From Apiospora phragmitis (lineage: Eukaryota > Ascomycota > Sordariomycetes > Amphisphaeriales > Apiosporaceae): a stretch of DNA of 64,000 nucleotides. The stretch lies in NCBI GenBank assembly GCA_038363925.1, contig JAQQWL010000011.1, positions 1,426,001 to 1,490,000 on the forward strand. Reading direction: 5' to 3'. Below, one piece after another: positions 60,547 through 64,000 of this stretch. Below the pieces are notes generated by a model. The model did not search any database. It was given only the letters and a program-made list of their open reading frames with translations, and was not told where the DNA came from. Position 1 is the first letter of the stretch. The number at the start of each line of letters is the position of its first letter. Position numbers and translations under genes: made by a program.

Positions 60547-62759
60547 ATGTCTTCCAGCATTCCCAACTCAGAGGAGGATGAAATTGTGATCTTGGATCCA
60601 TCTGTACAGCTGTTGAACAATAGCATTACGGCACCTGAATCTGATTCAGGCTCGGCGTACTGACAACAAATACCTTTCACTATGTACCTTTGCAGCCAAC
60701 ACATCTTCCACCATATCTAGCCGAGCAGGGCCTGACTGGATACCATCAACATCCCGCGCAAACAGAAGCACGACCGCCCGCTTCTGTTCAAGTTTCACGC
60801 AAAACCAAAAGAAACACACCTTCACCGTCTACCTCTAAGAAAAATCTGGCTAGATGTTGCTCCCGGTTCCTCCCCCATCAGGCAGTGTCCAAATTCAGGC
60901 ACTGCTTGCTGCAAAGGCACTGTCAAACGCCGCTGCAAGCCCGCCTGATCGCACCTTTTGGCGTACGTATGAAGAGCCGCATTATAGCTCTAAGGGATCT
61001 GCGTCTGCAACACGAGCCAACATGCGATGGCATGGCCAAGCAAGAAAGTATCGCCGCAAGTTCCGGTGGAGAGTCGCCGCCGTCTTCTGCAGATAATAAG
61101 TTCGACAGCCGCGACATGAGGAAAACTGTGTTTCCACCAATGTCAATCCCGCCCAGGACGCCAACGCGGCCTGAAATTCAAGGCCCTTCTGCAATTCAGA
61201 CTCCTTCAAAGGAGCCGCCGCCGCCGCCTCCCGAAGGCAGGGAGCCAATCCTTTGTCCTGAGCAGGCCGCTTTGGTCGACCTCATCTGTTCTGGACGGAA
61301 CGTCTTTTATACGGGATCTGCAGGATGCGGAAAATCGACGGTTCTAAAGGCATTTACCAAGCGCTTGGAAGTTGAGGGCAAGAAGGTGCATGTTCTCGCC
61401 CCGACCGGCCGCGCTGCCCTGCAGGTCAATGGAACTACCACATGGTCATATGCCGGTTGGACACCAAATTCTAATAAGAAACCCATAAAAGAGCTCGAGG
61501 AAGACGCGCATGTCAGATTCTGGAAGAGATTCGACAAAACCGACGTTCTCGTCATTGACGAGATCAGTATGGTCGAAAACCTGCATTTCGAAAGGCTGAA
61601 TCGAGTACTGCAGGCCGCACGCTCCTCCGAGGAAGCCTTTGGAGGCATCCAAATAGTTGTCACTGGCGACTTCTGCCAACTGCCACCAGTCAAGCCCTTC
61701 CAACACTGTATGGAATGTGGTAAAGAGCTCATCGAGGGATTTTCCAAGGGTGAACCGTCCTATTCATGCCCAACCTCTCATCACCCCGTTTGGCGCGATG
61801 AAGACAAGTGGGCGTTCGCCAGCGAAGCATGGAATCAGTGCAACTTTGTTCATGTCAATCTCAAGACTATACACCGTCAAAATGATCCCACGTTCATCCG
61901 TATATTGAACAAGTGTCGGATCGGTGAAGCGCTTACTGACTGCGATGAGCGGCTCTTGATGGACCATCCCTGCAATGTGCACCACGCAACTAAACTCTTC
62001 GCCACCCGTGGTGAGGTTGCACTGGTGAACCAGCGGCAGTTCGAAAAGCTCAAAGCCCCCAAGTATACCTACTGGACTCGCGATTCGTTCAAGTGGCAGA
62101 AGAAGAAGCATCCACACTTGCGTTATAAAACCATTCGAAGAGCCGTTGGGCCCGATGACCATCAGCCCCTCTTGGCTCTGGATGATCACCGGTTCGATCA
62201 ATGTGTTGAACTCAAGAAGGGCATGTTGGTGGTGCTTCTCACCAATCTCAACGTGCGCCGCGGGCTCTGCAACGGCAGCCAGGGCATCATTTGTGACTTT
62301 GTGCCGTACGATGAAGACAAATTGCCCGCCGACAAGGGTGGCCTTGAGACCGTGGAGGAACACGAGTTGAAGGCTTACATCGAGGGCCCTTACAACGAAT
62401 TGAAGCAATGGCCCGTGGTCCGGTTCCACAACGGCATCACGCGCGTCATCTACGCCGACTGCTCCGTCAACGAGCTGGGCGATCAAAAGCCGTATTCGCT
62501 GCTGTCGCGCACGCAAATTCCCCTGGCGCCCGCGTGGGCAATGACTATCCACAAGAGCCAGGGTATGACCCTCGATCGCGTCATCGTCGATCTGTCGAAA
62601 GCGTTTGAGGACGGACAGGTCTACGTGGCGCTCTCCCGAGCCAGGGGACTCGAGGGGCTCAAGATCGAGGGTGGCGTCGCAGGACTGGACACGGCATTAG
62701 GTGGGAATGAGAGGGTTCAGCGGTTTCTGAGGGAGCATTTTGGCGCTTTGCATGAGTAG
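60547..62759 (+). CDS. Pif1-family 5'-3' DNA helicase
   Basis: Pif1 helicases unwind G-quadruplexes, R-loops and stalled forks in nucleus and mitochondria. The main exon runs 60696-62759. A short first exon (60547-60603, MSSSIPNSEEDEIVILDPS) joins it in phase over a 92-bp intron with a good TGCAG acceptor but a weak GTACAG donor; without it the frame has no early ATG. Motifs in the main exon: Walker A GSAGCGKST (61313 on), APTGRAAL, Walker B VIDEISMVE, GDFCQLPPV, TIHRQ, and near the end TIHKSQGMTLDRV and YVALSRAR. The N-terminal 190 residues are disordered. After GDFCQLPPVKPF there is an insert with CMECGKEL and YSCP, which could bind zinc and is not part of the basic Pif1 core. Location (nucleus or mitochondrion) cannot be decided. 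With the first exon the length is 706 residues. Confidence 0.88.
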
Positions 62760-63115
62760 GGGAGCTGATTGCCTTGGAATGCTAAACTATGATACCCCCT
62801 TGTCTTATAAAACGCATTGCAGGAAAAGGGGCGTTGGGGTTACTGTGTTTTGTGTTAGTTGTATGATTACTTCTGGAATCGGAAAGGTTAGCACTTTGGA
62901 ATGAATTGTTGCGCACCATGTTCTTCTCTTGACTTGTGTGCTTTGGTACGGGAATTTGCCCCTTTTATTAACTCCCATGAGAGACGGCGCAGTCTTTAGG
63001 CCATGAACTGCACGGCATGCTTTTGCTCTATATATTTAAGGAGCTATTTCCGGAACTTCTTGCAGCGAATGCGCCCTCCACATCACAAACCCATACCCCC
63101 GTGCTGCATCTAGTG
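62760..63115. other. Convergent 3' spacer
   Basis: About 360 bp between the ends of the helicase gene and the GH79 gene. No further feature is seen. Confidence 0.6.
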
Positions 63116-63912
63116 TCATTTCACGAAAACGATGACAGCCTCACTGTCCGGGACATCCACGGCCGCGACTCCACCCTGGACTTTGACCTCGTCCTCCGCA
63201 ACCTGACCGTGGCCCTTGCCCTGGTCGATGGAGTGTGACCACTGCTGACCGGCCCAGGTCACATTGTGCTCCGCCCCACCGAAGTCGTACCCCATAGCGG
63301 CCGCCCCGCCGTCCGCATGCAGTCGACGGACCTTGATCGATTGCACCCCCTGCGGCACCGGGACCCGGAACGTCTCCACGCCCCTCTGCCCGCTCGCCGT
63401 CCGCGTCCCGTTGTACAGCCGCAGGTTGAGTAGGGCAACCCGCTCTAGCTTGCCGTTCTGCTGCGCATCGTACATGGCGTACGTGCTCAAGTACGGATGA
63501 TCGGCGACGCCCAGATCCAACTCCTTGACAGCACCACCGGGCTGGTCCCCGCCCCCGCCGTTTTTGCCCACGAAATCGGCCAGGAAGAGGGCCGCCGGGT
63601 ACGGCGCGCGCACCTGGGACCCCGGGCTCTTGTCGCCGCCCGTCGCGTCGGGGACCCAGAAGGTGCGTCCCGCGACCGGCCGGCGCGCGAGGTTCGAGAC
63701 CCGCGCCACGCCGCGCGCCATGCACGCGAGGCCGAAGTCGGCGGCCCACAGGCCGTAGCCGAAGCCCGCCATGAAGGTCAGGGGGGCGCCGCCTATCACC
63801 GCCGCCGTCTCCGACATGATGTAGGGCAGGCCCGCGGCGCGGGCGGCGGCGATGGAGGCGGCGTATTTGGTTTGGAGGCGGTCGGTTATGGCGCGGTGGC
63901 TCAGCATTTGGT
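63116..63912 (-). CDS. GH79-like glycosidase, C-terminal exon (5' part beyond the window)
   Basis: Fungal GH79 enzymes are secreted beta-glucuronidases. Only the last exon is here; its acceptor (AAAAG, with an AACTAAC branch point upstream) is at 63913, and the rest of the gene lies beyond the right edge. The exon begins QMLSHRAITDRLQ and contains GLPYIMSETAAV, whose glutamate fits the nucleophile of the family, then GFGYGLWAADFGL, and the beta-sandwich C-terminal domain with PYPAALFLADFVG and RVALLNLRLYNGT. The stop is at 63116. The family call rests on the order SET, LWAADF, P-Y-x-A-L-F-x-A-D-F and the C-terminal domain; another clan GH-A family is possible. High GC without strong codon oddity. 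Confidence 0.7.
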
Positions 63913-64000
63913 CTTTTTGGTTGTTAGTTCTCATAGAACACACACCCCTGTTTCAACCTGAAGGTACACGGAAGGGGAGAAAGCGGTGGGAGGGGGGAGG

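Noticed and set aside
60854..61096. Alternative frame in the N-terminal part of the Pif1-family gene (starts MLLPVPPP)
   Set aside because: It overlaps the frame that runs uninterrupted into the helicase motifs and has no family signature.

Overview
The window is nuclear DNA of a filamentous ascomycete (Pezizomycotina). The evidence is many short introns (about 47-100 bp) with GT...AG ends and CTRAC-type branch points, compact genes on both strands, and fungal forms of Tel1, Nup192, Cdc42, Slx8-like and Mip1. I cannot place it below subphylum with confidence. There is no CRISPR array, no bacterial-type operon and no intact transposon that I could see.

Layout. 0-10 kb: asparaginyl-tRNA synthetase, a BTB protein with a glutamine tract, a secreted-type agmatinase and the Rho-family GTPase Cdc42, all on the minus strand. 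10-13.4 kb: a long stretch without a convincing gene. 13.4-30 kb: a Vma22-like V-ATPase assembly factor, then the checkpoint kinase Tel1 (minus) head to head with the nuclear pore scaffold Nup192 (plus). 31-42.6 kb: an amino-acid permease, a neurochondrin-family protein (minus), a CLC chloride transporter and a RING protein resembling SUMO-targeted ubiquitin ligases (minus). 42.6-51 kb: an accessory-looking stretch with long spacers and decayed genes (F-box-like remnant, FMN-dependent alpha-hydroxyacid oxidase with an internal stop, carboxylesterase remnant). 52-64 kb: a membrane-anchored proline/serine-rich protein, mitochondrial DNA polymerase Mip1 (minus) head to head with a Pif1-family helicase (plus), and the 3' part of a GH79 glycosidase (minus) cut by the right edge.

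The main cross-cutting observation is that many genes, including ones normally essential, are split by single-base frame breaks: tel1 (two), nup192, the permease, the CLC gene (two), the RING gene, mip1 (two), the membrane-anchored protein and the esterase. When each proposed break is repaired by one base and the exons are joined, the coding length is an exact multiple of three for every one of these except the decayed esterase, which was not tested. Where the position can be judged, missing bases lie mostly in or beside short C/G runs and extra bases mostly in A/T runs. The simplest reading is homopolymer-length error in the assembly, so the genes are probably intact in the organism and any automatic annotation will split them. 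The accessory-region defects (internal TGA, internal deletion in the esterase) look more like real decay.

I did not find a clearly novel biological system. The best leads are a shared 16-base promoter element upstream of two accessory ORFs, two perfect palindromes with CGG/CCG ends, the SUMO-interaction-like motifs in the reconstructed RING protein, and the Mip1/Pif1 and Tel1/Nup192 head-to-head pairs.
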